DNA of 64,000 nt from a virus, in the IMG/VR virus record IMGVR_UViG_3300023174_000036, positions 124,001 to 188,000 of that record, one strand, 5' to 3'. The notes under the pieces are model-generated. The model did no database searches. It saw nothing but the letters and a program-made list of their open reading frames with translations, and was not told the DNA's origin. The stretch's first letter is position 1. Each line of letters opens with the position of its first letter. Positions 1 through 8,973 of the stretch are shown in pieces. The translations under genes and the position numbers were made by a program.

Positions 1-1
1 A

Positions 2-817
2 TTGGGCGGATACGAAATTAGTGAATTTGTAAGAGCTGGCGCAACTAGTTTTACTTCTTCAATCAATTTTGCTGATGTAGGATACACAGTTGGTAATCCA
101 GTTGTCAAATTACGTGTATTCAATGACAGCGCCACTACTCCAACAATTTATAACCAGCAAGGTGACACTATTGTTTTTAAAACAACTGTTGCAAGTGCCG
201 AAAAGACTCCAATGAAACTGGTAGGTACTGATATTGTACCTGGTATAACTCTTACTTCCAACTTAGGATCTCCTACATTAAAGTTCAAAGACGTGTATGC
301 AAACTACATATACGCCACAATTGAACAAGCAGATAAATTAACTGTTAATGGTGTTTACAGATCTGCAAGTACTGACCCTGGCATTAACACTATTGCCGCT
401 AGAGATGGAATAGGAACTCTTTCAGCAATTTTATTCTCAGGAGTAGCAACACAAGCTAATTATGCTGACTTGGCAGAAAAATATCTTGCTGATGCTGAAT
501 ATGAAGTTGGTACAGTTTTAATGATTGGCGGTGAAAAAGAAGTTACTGCTTGTACCATTGGTAGTCGAGCAATTGGCCCAGTGTCTGCAAATCCTGCCTA
601 TTTGATGAATAAAGATTTAGAAAACGGAACAGTCATTGCATTAAAAGGAAGAGTTCCAGTGAAAGTTACTGGGCCTATTGTTAAAGGTCAGCATTTGGTT
701 GCTGGTTTAAACGGAACAGCACAGTCCGCTGGTGCTGGAAATCCAGACACGTTTGCTATAGCATTAGAAAGTAACATTGATCCTTTAGTTAAATTAGTTG
801 AATGCATAATATTATAA
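2..817 (+). CDS. Tail-fibre/structural protein, C-terminal part (5' end cut by window)
   Basis: The frame is open to the left window edge, so the true start lies outside and only the last ~270 residues are visible. Mid-sequence reads YANYIYATIEQADKLTVNG, typical of beta-rich fibre shafts. The C-terminal ~120 residues contain YADLAEKYLADAEYEVGTV and a GRVPVKVTGP segment, a module I recall at the end of structural proteins in T4-like phages of aquatic bacteria. It probably forms part of a distal tail fibre or adhesin on the virion surface. Gene 828-1709 follows after 10 bases, so they are likely co-transcribed. Function is inferred from composition and context only. Confidence 0.7.
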   Translation: MGGYEISEFVRAGATSFTSSINFADVGYTVGNPVVKLRVFNDSATTPTIYNQQGDTIVFKTTVASAEKTPMKLVGTDIVPGITLTSNLGSPTLKFKDVYANYIYATIEQADKLTVNGVYRSASTDPGINTIAARDGIGTLSAILFSGVATQANYADLAEKYLADAEYEVGTVLMIGGEKEVTACTIGSRAIGPVSANPAYLMNKDLENGTVIALKGRVPVKVTGPIVKGQHLVAGLNGTAQSAGAGNPDTFAIALESNIDPLVKLVECIIL

Positions 818-827
818 AGGAATCACT

Positions 828-1709
828 ATGGCCGGCGCAAACACTGCTGTTTTAGCAACTGATTACAATACTATACAATCTAAAGTCAATAATATATTGG
901 GTACTGGCTCAGGTGACTACGGCTACGGGCAACCAGTTACTAGTAGCCAAGTTGCTAGAACAAACAGGATTACAGTGGCTCAATGGAACGCTTTAAGAAA
1001 TGATTTATTAAAAGCACGTAGACATCAAACTGCAACAGATGAAAGCGGACTTTTATCTATTGCATCGACTACGACTCGTATAAGAGAATCTGACAGATTG
1101 GCTTATAACACATTTTCTGATACTATCACCACAAACAGATTGGTAACACCTCCTAGTGATCAAGCGTCGCTGACAAATTTACAAACCGTAACCAGAACCT
1201 CCCCATGGGCAACTACTATTAGTCATCAGGTAACTGTAACTTTTGCATCAGCAGATGAAAGTAGATATTTTTTTAATAGCGGCAGTTCTATCAAATTTAG
1301 TTCTTCAATGACTGGATATTCCGCTGGTCTTAGTTTATTGGTCAATCAATCATGGGCCACCTTGCTAGCAAACATGGGAATTATTAGTTTTAATGCGTAC
1401 TCAACTACCAAAACCGGAACAGGAACTGCTCAAACAATTGGTTTTTATAATTTAACCACTACAAATCAATTGGTTTTCACTAAACTAGTTGAAGCAGGTA
1501 ACCAGTATACTCCTAATCGTTATGAGCTGTACGTAAGAAAATCTGGAAACAGCATCATTTTTACGCCAACTTGGAGTTATGTAGAAGATGGAAATTATGG
1601 AAATTTTGAACCAGCGGATGGCACATTGACCAGTCTGATTCAGGCATACACTGCTAGCGGAGCCAACGTTTCAGTAACACCTCCAACAAGTTCCACAACT
1701 AATTTATAA
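828..1709 (+). CDS. Structural/tail-fibre-associated protein, paralogue of the next gene
   Basis: 293 residues. The start is ATG with AAGGA seven bases upstream. Residues 1-70 (LATDYNTIQSKVNNILGTG, then a QWNALRNDLLKARRHQ segment) recur almost residue for residue at the start of the 1781 gene, and similarity continues to about residue 280 (EAGNQYTPNRYELY against EAGNQYTPNQYDLY). The two genes are therefore a tandem duplication in which the second gained a long C-terminal extension. Thr/Ser/Asn-rich composition suits a beta-structured virion protein. No enzymatic motif is seen. Confidence 0.75.
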   Translation: MAGANTAVLATDYNTIQSKVNNILGTGSGDYGYGQPVTSSQVARTNRITVAQWNALRNDLLKARRHQTATDESGLLSIASTTTRIRESDRLAYNTFSDTITTNRLVTPPSDQASLTNLQTVTRTSPWATTISHQVTVTFASADESRYFFNSGSSIKFSSSMTGYSAGLSLLVNQSWATLLANMGIISFNAYSTTKTGTGTAQTIGFYNLTTTNQLVFTKLVEAGNQYTPNRYELYVRKSGNSIIFTPTWSYVEDGNYGNFEPADGTLTSLIQAYTASGANVSVTPPTSSTTNL

Positions 1710-1751
1710 AAATGTGTAAGTTAAGGTATTTTTTGATACCAATACTTTGAT

Positions 1752-1759
1752 AATAAATA
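1752..1759 (+). promoter_or_regulatory. T4-type late promoter (AATAAATA)
   Basis: An AATAAATA octamer lies in the 71-base gap before the 1781 gene, 21 bases ahead of its ATG. T4-like late promoters consist of a single TATAAATA-type -10 element (NATAAATA in cyanophages) read by the phage sigma factor. The downstream gene encodes a structural protein, as expected for late expression. Confidence 0.6.
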
Positions 1760-1780
1760 CACATATAATAGGGGACAGTA

Positions 1781-4375
1781 ATGGCAGCAGGCGTCGGATC
1801 TAAAGTAGAATATTTAGATTACAATCAAATACAAACTATATTAAACAATGTTCTTGGCTCGGGGTCAGGAGACTCGGGCTACGGACAAACAGTTAGTAGT
1901 AGTCAAGTTGCCCAAAATTCGCTAGTCACAGTTTCCCAATGGAATTCGTTAAGAAACGATCTTCTCAAAGCTAGACAGCATCAAAGCGGTGTGGATGAAT
2001 CTGGAAATTTGGGTCTTCCTACACTTGATATTAAATTAACTGAAGCAGACCGTGCGGCATATTTGAGCATGGCAAATTTGATTAACAATAATAGGAATGT
2101 TACACCACCTAGCGGTGAAGCCAGCTTTGTAACTCTAATAACATCAAACAGATCTTCTGGTTGGAATACCACAGTTGATCAATCAATAACTATAGAATTT
2201 GGAACAGCTGATAATCTTCGCTGGTTTTTTAATGCCGGCGGAAATTTTCAACTCAGTGCTTCTCTTACTAATTTTACCACAACTGGCGACAGTAGATTAG
2301 TGAATGAATCATGGGAAGTGTTATTAAAAAATATGGGAATAATAAAGTTGTCAAATTTGACAACTACCAATACAGGAACAGGAACTCCTGCCACTAATAT
2401 TGGTTTTGTCAACTTAACTTCAACTAACCGATTGATTTTTAGTAAACTAGTTGAAGCTGGAAATCAATATACTCCTAATCAGTACGATTTATATGCAAGA
2501 ATATCAGGCGGATCAGCATTGGTGCTCACACCAACTTGGAGTTATACAGATGCTGGTAATGACGGCGGCTATAGGATATTTGAGCCAGTTCTTGGAACTT
2601 TGAATAGTTTTTGTCAGATGTATATTGCTACTGGTGCAAACGTGGCTGTTGCATATCCTCAAGTGCAATTCAGTGGAGTTGCATGGACATATTCATCAGC
2701 ATATGCTACACCTCCACCGTCCTATAGCATCCGACCTAATGTTACATTAGTGAACGAAGGCAGCACAGTTACTTACACAGTGAGTACTGACAACATCATA
2801 AACGGAACAGTATTGTATTGGAAAAATTTAGGATCTTCTACGTCACAGGATTTTGTTGACGGAAACAATTCAGGAACTGTTACTATAACAGCCGATACTG
2901 GTACTATAACTAGACAAATACGCTCAGACACTATAACAGAAGGTACTGAAACTGTTATTTTACAATTGTTAACTGGGTCGCTCACTGGAGTTCCAGTAGC
3001 AACTGCTGATACTGTAACGATCAGCGACACATCATTGACTCCTGTTAGTTATTCAATAACGCCAAATGTTCTTTCTCAAGATGAAGGGTTGCCAGTTATC
3101 TTTACTATCACCACAACTGGAGTTACAACTGGAACAGTATTATATTGGATCAACACAGGTACAACCAACGGCACTGACTTTCCAAATAGTGTCAATGACG
3201 GAACTGTTGTTATAAACAATGGCACTGCTAGTATTACACGGCCAGCAACTGCTGATCTTACAACAGAAGGTCCTGAAACTCTTATTTTGGAATTGCGTTC
3301 CGGCAGTGTGAACGGGCCTTTGCTGGCAACCAGCAGTACAGTAACAATAAATGATGCTAGTACTACTCCATTATTACCAACTTACGATGTGGCACCAAGT
3401 ATATACAGTGTCAACGAAGGCAGCAGTTTGATATTTTATGTTACCACTTCGCGTGTGGCCAACGGAACTGTGCTGTATTGGACCATTAATAACAGTACAA
3501 GCAACAATGCAGATTTCAGTAGTAGTACCAACGGTTCAGTCACGATAAATTCAAACGCGGCGCAGTTCTCAGTAACGCCAACATCGGACTCAACCACAGA
3601 AGGCCCTGAAAGTTTTTCAGTATCGCTTAGAACTGTCAGTATTTCTGGACAGGTAGTAGCAACCAGTCCCACCGTAACCATCGGTGATACTAGTCAAACT
3701 CCACCTCCACCTCCACCACCCGCGCCTGACCCAACTCCAGCTCCAACATTGGCCGCTAGTGCAGTTGGGCCTTATTATAATTATGTGGTTTTTGGACCAG
3801 GCGCAAACACCAAAGCGTACTATATAGAAATTAGCGCCGCACCTGGCGGATTCGGACAATATTATAATGTGACTACTAGTTTTAGTCAACAAAGTGGATT
3901 TGGTTCAAGCCCTTCTGGGACATTCTTTGGCGGCATAACTCGTGCTCTTATTGGATTCAACGGACCTCACGCCGGTGGATATGTGTATATAACTGTGTCG
4001 GCATCTGGATATACTTCCTATAATACCAGCATATATGTTCCTGCTAATACGGTATATACACCATACACTGCTTCTAACGGGTTTACACAAGAATTTGGTG
4101 TATCTGCTGGTGTTGCTGCCAGTGTGGTTGCTTTCTATAATGGAAATGGCACGTTCTATGTAACTCATGATCCAGGAGTACCTCGTTATCAGCCGTATCG
4201 TGCTCCAGAGTCAGGCGGCGCCGCTTATTGGACTAACTATCTAATAACCAATGGGTTGACTACAAGTTCTCAACAATTCCTTGACGCATTTGGCTCCGCT
4301 CCGGAGACGTTTACAGGCCCAAAAAACAGTTTCCAATACGGCACTGGTTGGGGTGACTTTTCAGATAAACCATAA
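1781..4375 (+). CDS. Large tail-fibre/adhesin-like protein with Calx-beta-type repeats
   Basis: 864 residues; ATG preceded by AGGGGACAGTA. Residues 1-300 are paralogous to the 828 gene. Residues ~310-640 hold three ~105-residue repeats, each with an NEGS/DEGL start, an NGTVLYW-type core, a T(E)G(P/T)E(T/S) turn and a VTI(S/N/G)D end, which is the Calx-beta pattern. A Pro-rich hinge (PPPPPPPAPDPTPAP) follows at ~645. The C-terminus (~800-850) reads RYQPYRAPESGGAAYWTNYL, resembling DUF4214 modules of surface proteins. It is probably a host-recognition or surface-binding virion protein. Calx-beta repeats usually bind calcium, but this was not tested here. Confidence 0.75.
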   Translation: MAAGVGSKVEYLDYNQIQTILNNVLGSGSGDSGYGQTVSSSQVAQNSLVTVSQWNSLRNDLLKARQHQSGVDESGNLGLPTLDIKLTEADRAAYLSMANLINNNRNVTPPSGEASFVTLITSNRSSGWNTTVDQSITIEFGTADNLRWFFNAGGNFQLSASLTNFTTTGDSRLVNESWEVLLKNMGIIKLSNLTTTNTGTGTPATNIGFVNLTSTNRLIFSKLVEAGNQYTPNQYDLYARISGGSALVLTPTWSYTDAGNDGGYRIFEPVLGTLNSFCQMYIATGANVAVAYPQVQFSGVAWTYSSAYATPPPSYSIRPNVTLVNEGSTVTYTVSTDNIINGTVLYWKNLGSSTSQDFVDGNNSGTVTITADTGTITRQIRSDTITEGTETVILQLLTGSLTGVPVATADTVTISDTSLTPVSYSITPNVLSQDEGLPVIFTITTTGVTTGTVLYWINTGTTNGTDFPNSVNDGTVVINNGTASITRPATADLTTEGPETLILELRSGSVNGPLLATSSTVTINDASTTPLLPTYDVAPSIYSVNEGSSLIFYVTTSRVANGTVLYWTINNSTSNNADFSSSTNGSVTINSNAAQFSVTPTSDSTTEGPESFSVSLRTVSISGQVVATSPTVTIGDTSQTPPPPPPPAPDPTPAPTLAASAVGPYYNYVVFGPGANTKAYYIEISAAPGGFGQYYNVTTSFSQQSGFGSSPSGTFFGGITRALIGFNGPHAGGYVYITVSASGYTSYNTSIYVPANTVYTPYTASNGFTQEFGVSAGVAASVVAFYNGNGTFYVTHDPGVPRYQPYRAPESGGAAYWTNYLITNGLTTSSQQFLDAFGSAPETFTGPKNSFQYGTGWGDFSDKP

Positions 4376-4384
4376 AGGATTAAC

Positions 4385-4636
4385 ATGTTAACAAGACAAC
4401 AAATTATCGATACATTTGTCGCTGGAATTAATGAAACGCCTGGCAATGAATTAATTGAAGCTTATCAAAATTTAAGATTTACGCAACAGCAACTGGATGA
4501 AGTAATTGCACGTAATCTTGCTACAAAAGCAGACCCAACATACGCTCAACGGGTAGCAGAAGATTACCAAAAGTACATGGCCGCAACTCCAGAAGAACAA
4601 GCGGCTTGGACACACGTTGAGCCCTTACAGTCCTGA
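4385..4636 (+). CDS. Small protein of unknown function downstream of fibre gene
   Basis: 83 residues, predicted helical and charged (QQIIDTFVAGINETPGNELI...). AAAGGA lies six bases before the ATG and only nine bases separate it from the fibre gene, so it is the last gene of that unit. Small genes after fibre genes can encode assembly chaperones, but nothing in this sequence shows that. I do not recognise the family. Confidence 0.6.
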   Translation: MLTRQQIIDTFVAGINETPGNELIEAYQNLRFTQQQLDEVIARNLATKADPTYAQRVAEDYQKYMAATPEEQAAWTHVEPLQS

Positions 4637-4671
4637 ACTAGTTATATTTCACAATAACTGATCTAATTTCC

Positions 4672-4700
4672 TTGACTAGATAATTATAATAGTGTATTAT
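4672..4700 (+). promoter_or_regulatory. Sigma70-type promoter (TTGACT - 17 - TATTAT)
   Basis: -35 TTGACT at 4672-4677 and -10 TATTAT at 4695-4700, with a 17-base spacer, 22 bases before the 4722 ATG. This is an early-type promoter recognised by unmodified host polymerase. The -10 sits inside a small inverted repeat (AGTGT...ACACT). Confidence 0.75.
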
Positions 4701-4721
4701 TACACTATCTCGGAGTTATCT

Positions 4722-5072
4722 ATGGACGAAAAAATTGAAAAAGCATTTGAAGTTGTCAACTATATGGCAACGCTGTCAAATCAAAGACGCTTGCTGGCTG
4801 AAGAAATAGATCAAAAATTAATCTATTATATCAACGGATCAACATTTAAAATTACACCTACTTTAATTAATTTTGCAAAATTGATGATTGATTTGAAGCA
4901 TACCGTTGATGCTGTATTCATTGACGATAACAACAATCCAGTTGTGGTAGAGGATGTAAAAAAATTCTTTGAAAGTATTACAAAACAATATTTTGAAGTA
5001 ACAGAAACTTACTCTGCTAGATTCCTGGCCATTAAATCTAAAAGAAAAATAAGCGATTTAATTGATCTATGA
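4722..5072 (+). CDS. Conserved T4-like phage protein of unknown function
   Basis: 116 residues counting from ATG 4722, chosen because GGAG lies seven bases upstream; an in-frame upstream ATG at 4692 lacks a binding site and lies inside the promoter. The sequence (NYMATLSNQRRLLAEEIDQ, INGSTFKITPTLINFAKLM, IKSKRKISDLIDL) resembles, from memory, a small protein found in many T4-like cyanophages. It has its own sigma70 promoter, which suggests early expression. It ends in an ATGA overlap with the next gene. Confidence 0.75.
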   Translation: MDEKIEKAFEVVNYMATLSNQRRLLAEEIDQKLIYYINGSTFKITPTLINFAKLMIDLKHTVDAVFIDDNNNPVVVEDVKKFFESITKQYFEVTETYSARFLAIKSKRKISDLIDL

Positions 5073-5926
5073 AAACAGTTGGTGCTGTAATTTTTGCTCA
5101 GAATAATTCTTCAGTTGATTACGTCAAACTGGCGATTTTTGCGGCTCAGCGTCTGCAAAAATTCTTAAAAATCCCAGTCAGCATCATAACAGATTCTGCA
5201 GATTGGATGTTAAAAACTTATCCCAAAGAATGTGGAATATTTGATCAACTTATCAGTATAGATAACACATCAGAACACAATCAAAAAAGATTCAACGACG
5301 GCACATTATCTTCAAAATTTTTAGAATGGAAAAATTTATCTAGGAATTCAGTGTATAATTTAACGCCGTACGATAAAACTTTGGTAATTGATAGTGATTA
5401 TATTATCAATTCAAGCATACTAACCAATGCATTAAATTCAGATCACAGTTTTCAGTTGTATAAAAACAGTGTTGGTATTGCATCCTGGAGAAATGATACT
5501 GAATTCAAAAAAATAAATCAATATTCTATTCCTTTTTATTGGGCCACTACTTTTGTTTTTGAAAAAACATTAGAAGTAGAATGTTTTTTTACCCTGGTAG
5601 AATATATTAAAAACAACTGGCAATACTTTAGAACATTGTACAGCATAGAAGTTCCTACATTTAGGAATGATTTTGCTTTTAGTATTGCTATACATTTAAT
5701 GAATGCAAAATCAGCAGGAATCTTTGCACAAGAATTGCCAGGAAAGATGTTTTATATATCCGATAGAGATTTATTAATTTCGTTAGATGACAGCAAGATG
5801 AAATTCTTAATTGAAAAAGAAAATTATCTAGGAGAATACACAGCAGTCAGTATCCAAGATACGGATGTACATATTATGAATAAACTTAGTCTTTCAAGGT
5901 TTATTGACGGAGGTTCAGGTGTCTAA
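5069..5926 (+). CDS. Glycosyltransferase-like protein (GT-A type)
   Basis: 285 residues, starting in the ATGA overlap with the preceding gene. The N-terminus (VGAVIFAQNNSSVDYVKLA) is a nucleotide-sugar-binding beta-alpha unit. A metal-binding DxD-like motif occurs as VIDSDYIINSS near residue 110, as in GT-A/GT8-type glycosyltransferases. It is paralogous to the next gene (AQNN...DY.K, then D.D). It belongs to a run of four sugar-transfer-like genes directly after the fibre genes, so plausible targets are the fibres, another virion protein, or a host glycan. The substrate cannot be read from the sequence. Confidence 0.6.
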   Translation: MKTVGAVIFAQNNSSVDYVKLAIFAAQRLQKFLKIPVSIITDSADWMLKTYPKECGIFDQLISIDNTSEHNQKRFNDGTLSSKFLEWKNLSRNSVYNLTPYDKTLVIDSDYIINSSILTNALNSDHSFQLYKNSVGIASWRNDTEFKKINQYSIPFYWATTFVFEKTLEVECFFTLVEYIKNNWQYFRTLYSIEVPTFRNDFAFSIAIHLMNAKSAGIFAQELPGKMFYISDRDLLISLDDSKMKFLIEKENYLGEYTAVSIQDTDVHIMNKLSLSRFIDGGSGV

Positions 5927-6761
5927 AGGATTTGTAGTTCTTGCACAAAACAATGGTACTGTTGATTATATCAAACAGGCATATGCACTGGCCTTGAGTA
6001 TCAAAAGCAGTCAAAAAGAAATTACGAACATTTCATTAGTTACAAATGACAAAGTTCCAAAAAAATATAAATCAGTGTTTGATAAAATTATTCCAATACC
6101 GTGGAACGATGATGCTGTAGAAACACAGTGGAAAATTGAGAATCGATGGAAGCTGTATCATGCCAGCCCATATTACGAATCCATTGTGTTGGATGTGGAC
6201 ATGTTATTGTTAGAAGATATCAGTGGCTGGTGGGAATACTGTGGCAATTTCAATATTCGATTTTGTTCTAAAATTACCAACTATAAATTAGAAAATGTAG
6301 TTGATACTGTACATAGAAAATCTTTTGTAGCAAACAAACTTCCCAATGTGTATCATGCATTGCATTATTTTAAAAAATCCGATGAAGCTGCCAATTTTTA
6401 TAAAGTACTAGAATACGTTGTAAACAACTGGGCATTTTGTTATGGACAGATTGCACCCAACGAATATCAAAATTGGTTAAGCATGGATTTGGCTTGTGCA
6501 GTTGCAATAGAATTATCGGGTATGCAAGAATTGATAGACATTAATTCTCCCTTGCAATTTACTCATATGAAAACGCCTATACAAGGATGGTCAGTAACTC
6601 CGGAAAGCTGGCAAGACATGATAGCCTGGCACTTAACACCCGCTGGAAAATTAGTGGTTGGAAATATTTCTCAAGATAAATTATTTCACTATGTAGAGAA
6701 AAATTTTATAACAGACAATCTACTATTGGAATTAAAGGAATTGATCAATGCCAAGTCCTAA
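5919..6761 (+). CDS. Glycosyltransferase-like protein (GT-A type), paralogue of upstream gene
   Basis: The start is taken as GTG 5919 (280 residues), because GGAGG lies five bases upstream and the resulting N-terminus (MSKGFVVLAQNNGTVDYIKQA) aligns with its neighbour; an upstream in-frame TTG at 5904 has no binding site. The motif IVLDVDMLLLEDIS near residue 95 provides the DxD. A conserved NNWAFCYGQ segment follows mid-protein. The gene overlaps the previous one by eight bases and the next by 14, so all are co-translated. Confidence 0.6.
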   Translation: MSKGFVVLAQNNGTVDYIKQAYALALSIKSSQKEITNISLVTNDKVPKKYKSVFDKIIPIPWNDDAVETQWKIENRWKLYHASPYYESIVLDVDMLLLEDISGWWEYCGNFNIRFCSKITNYKLENVVDTVHRKSFVANKLPNVYHALHYFKKSDEAANFYKVLEYVVNNWAFCYGQIAPNEYQNWLSMDLACAVAIELSGMQELIDINSPLQFTHMKTPIQGWSVTPESWQDMIAWHLTPAGKLVVGNISQDKLFHYVEKNFITDNLLLELKELINAKS

Positions 6762-7338
6762 ATTATATGCATATTTTGATGTTAGCACAGGTAACTTGTT
6801 GGCATTTTCCAACGAAATAAGAACTGAATACGAATACAAACTAGAAGTAACTAAAGAACAGTATCATATGTTCGTTAGCGGCATTGAAAAATTTACTGAC
6901 TGGGTAGTTTCTAGAACAAAAAATGTTGATTTTGAATTTGAATTAGTACAAAAACATCAGCAAAGTGTACTTTTTAAAAATAATTTGTTTGAAAAAATAA
7001 CAAACCCTGCTGGAGATAATACAGAGTTAACAGTTCACTATGACATTCCAGGCAAAAATTGGATTGTTATTATTACAGATGAATTTAGACAACGTATATA
7101 TGATGAAACTGCGCAAACCGGCATACGTCATAAAAATGTTGAATTCTATATCACAGCGGCAAACGAACCAAATTTATTGATACAACAAATAAGTATAGAT
7201 ATTCAAAAATTAATCCAAGATAAGATAGTAATACCGTTTGTATCTAAATACGAATTAGACGCTAAAAAAATTAATATTTTTACAAGAAACCCATTTTTCT
7301 CTTACGGTATTCAAATATGGGACACAACAAATGAATAA
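6748..7338 (+). CDS. Unknown protein in glycosyltransferase cluster
   Basis: 196 residues; AAGGAATTGATCA precedes the ATG. It opens with KLYAYFDVSTGNLLAFSNE and contains many acidic and aromatic residues but no recognised catalytic motif. It overlaps both flanking glycosyltransferase-like genes, so it may act in the same process, for example as a virion protein or accessory subunit. I do not recognise the family. Confidence 0.55.
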   Translation: MPSPKLYAYFDVSTGNLLAFSNEIRTEYEYKLEVTKEQYHMFVSGIEKFTDWVVSRTKNVDFEFELVQKHQQSVLFKNNLFEKITNPAGDNTELTVHYDIPGKNWIVIITDEFRQRIYDETAQTGIRHKNVEFYITAANEPNLLIQQISIDIQKLIQDKIVIPFVSKYELDAKKINIFTRNPFFSYGIQIWDTTNE

Positions 7339-8230
7339 TGTTATTAAAGTTATAGAGCAAGATATTATTTTTCTTAGTTACGACGAACCAAATGCTGAAA
7401 AAAATTATGCAGACTTGTGCAACAAAGTGCCTTGGGCAAAACGTGTACATGGAGTCAAGGGCAGTGATGCCGCGCACAAAGCCTGCGCCGCATTAAGTGA
7501 TACTGAATACTTTGTTACAGTGGACGCTGATAATATTATTGATCCAAAATTTCTTGAAGTTGAAATAGATTTAGACGCTTTGGGATTAACTGCTGATCAT
7601 GTGTTCAGCTGGTGCGGTCGAGTTCACGTAAATGGTCTAATGTACGGCAATGGTGGTTTAAAAATGTGGACACGCAAGTTTGTAAACAATATGCGTACAC
7701 ATGAAAATTCAGATCCTAATGATGCCAAGGGATTAGTTGAATTTTGTTTTGATGACAAATATTATCAATTCAATGAAAACTACAGCGAGAGTTTTACCAA
7801 TGCCACACCATTTCAAGCCTGGCGTGCCGGATTTCGTGAAGGCGTAAAGATGTCATTGAATCAAGGTGCCAAAGTTGAAGATTTAAAAACTGTGTGGTGG
7901 CAAAATTACGACAGAATGTTAATATGGTGTAACATTGGTGCTGATGTAGAGAACGGTGAATGGAGTATGTACGGAGCAAGAGAAGGAGCATACTTGACTA
8001 ATTGCACCGATTGGGATTATTCTAATGTGCGAGACTTTGAATGGTTGACTAATGAGTGGGAAACAAAATACAGCAAAGTAACGACTGAAATGCTACCTTA
8101 TGAAATTATGGGCCTTGGTGAAACATTACGTCACGAGTGCGGTTTAGAGGTTGCAGACTTAGACTCTGATGGTAGTAAATTTTTTAAATCAGTTTATAAT
8201 AATTCCCCTAGAATCATACGGAGACGCTAA
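7331..8230 (+). CDS. Glycosyltransferase-like protein with DAD motif
   Basis: 299 residues. The N-terminal segment (DIIFLSYDEPNAEKNYADL) is followed by a RVHGVKGSDAAHKAC segment and TVDADNIIDPKFL (~residue 62), the arrangement of a GT2-like nucleotide-sugar site with a metal-binding DxD. A TPFQAWRAGFREGVKMSL segment follows at ~155. The downstream gene shares every one of these blocks, so the two are paralogues. From memory, such proteins are common in T4-like phages of aquatic bacteria. Acceptor unknown. Confidence 0.6.
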   Translation: MNNVIKVIEQDIIFLSYDEPNAEKNYADLCNKVPWAKRVHGVKGSDAAHKACAALSDTEYFVTVDADNIIDPKFLEVEIDLDALGLTADHVFSWCGRVHVNGLMYGNGGLKMWTRKFVNNMRTHENSDPNDAKGLVEFCFDDKYYQFNENYSESFTNATPFQAWRAGFREGVKMSLNQGAKVEDLKTVWWQNYDRMLIWCNIGADVENGEWSMYGAREGAYLTNCTDWDYSNVRDFEWLTNEWETKYSKVTTEMLPYEIMGLGETLRHECGLEVADLDSDGSKFFKSVYNNSPRIIRRR

Positions 8231-8973
8231 TGTACGATATTGTATTTTTATCATTTAATGAACCAAACGCTGACAATCTTTACTTTCAATTTTTAAAAAA
8301 AATTGTTAATATTCCAAATCAAATACATAGAATTCACGGAATCAAGGGCATACATCAAGCTCATATAGAAGCCGCAAAACAAGTAAAAACTTCAATGTTT
8401 TATGTAGTTGATGCAGATGCAGATCTATTGCCTAGTTTTAAATTTGATATAAAATTGGATCCTAGCGAAGAAGACATTGTACATGTATGGCGCAGTATCA
8501 ATCCTATTAACAATTTAGAATACGGTTATGGCGGAGTCAAATTATTGCCAACTCAATTGACATTAGATATGGATGTTAATTCTGCAGATATGACTACTAG
8601 CATATCCACTAGATTTAAGGCAATGACAACTGCGTCCAATTTAACAGCATTCAATATTAATCCATTATGCACATGGCGCAGTGCATTTAGAGAATGTGCC
8701 AAATTAGCCAGCAGAACTATTGCTGGACAATTAGACGATGAATCTGCGTATAGATTGAAAGTATGGACACACATTGGCGGCGATAATCCTTTTGGAGAAT
8801 ATGCCAAAGGCGGAGCAAGTGCTGGAGAGTGGTTTGGAAAAACTTATAAGGACGACAAAAAAATGCTAGCCAAGATAAATGATTATGCTTGGCTAGAATC
8901 TCAATTCAACAGTCATATTAAAATGTTTCCGCCAGAGACATTTAAAGGAGACTGGCCGCTAGAGGAAAAATAG
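8230..8973 (+). CDS. Glycosyltransferase-like protein, paralogue of upstream gene
   Basis: 247 residues; starts in a TAATG overlap with the previous gene and has GGAGA upstream. Blocks shared with its neighbour are DIVFLSFNEPNADN, HRIHGIKGIHQAH, VVDADADLLPSF (DxD) and TWRSAFRECAKLA. It lacks the extra C-terminal ~50 residues of the paralogue. Its 3' end overlaps the opposing thyX gene by 32 bases, so the + and - units meet tail to tail with coding sequence on both strands. Confidence 0.6.
   Translation: MYDIVFLSFNEPNADNLYFQFLKKIVNIPNQIHRIHGIKGIHQAHIEAAKQVKTSMFYVVDADADLLPSFKFDIKLDPSEEDIVHVWRSINPINNLEYGYGGVKLLPTQLTLDMDVNSADMTTSISTRFKAMTTASNLTAFNINPLCTWRSAFRECAKLASRTIAGQLDDESAYRLKVWTHIGGDNPFGEYAKGGASAGEWFGKTYKDDKKMLAKINDYAWLESQFNSHIKMFPPETFKGDWPLEEK

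Noticed and set aside
4644-4670. Hairpin AGTTAT...ATAACT after the 4385 gene as a terminator
   Set aside because: The stem is AT-rich and no U-tract follows.
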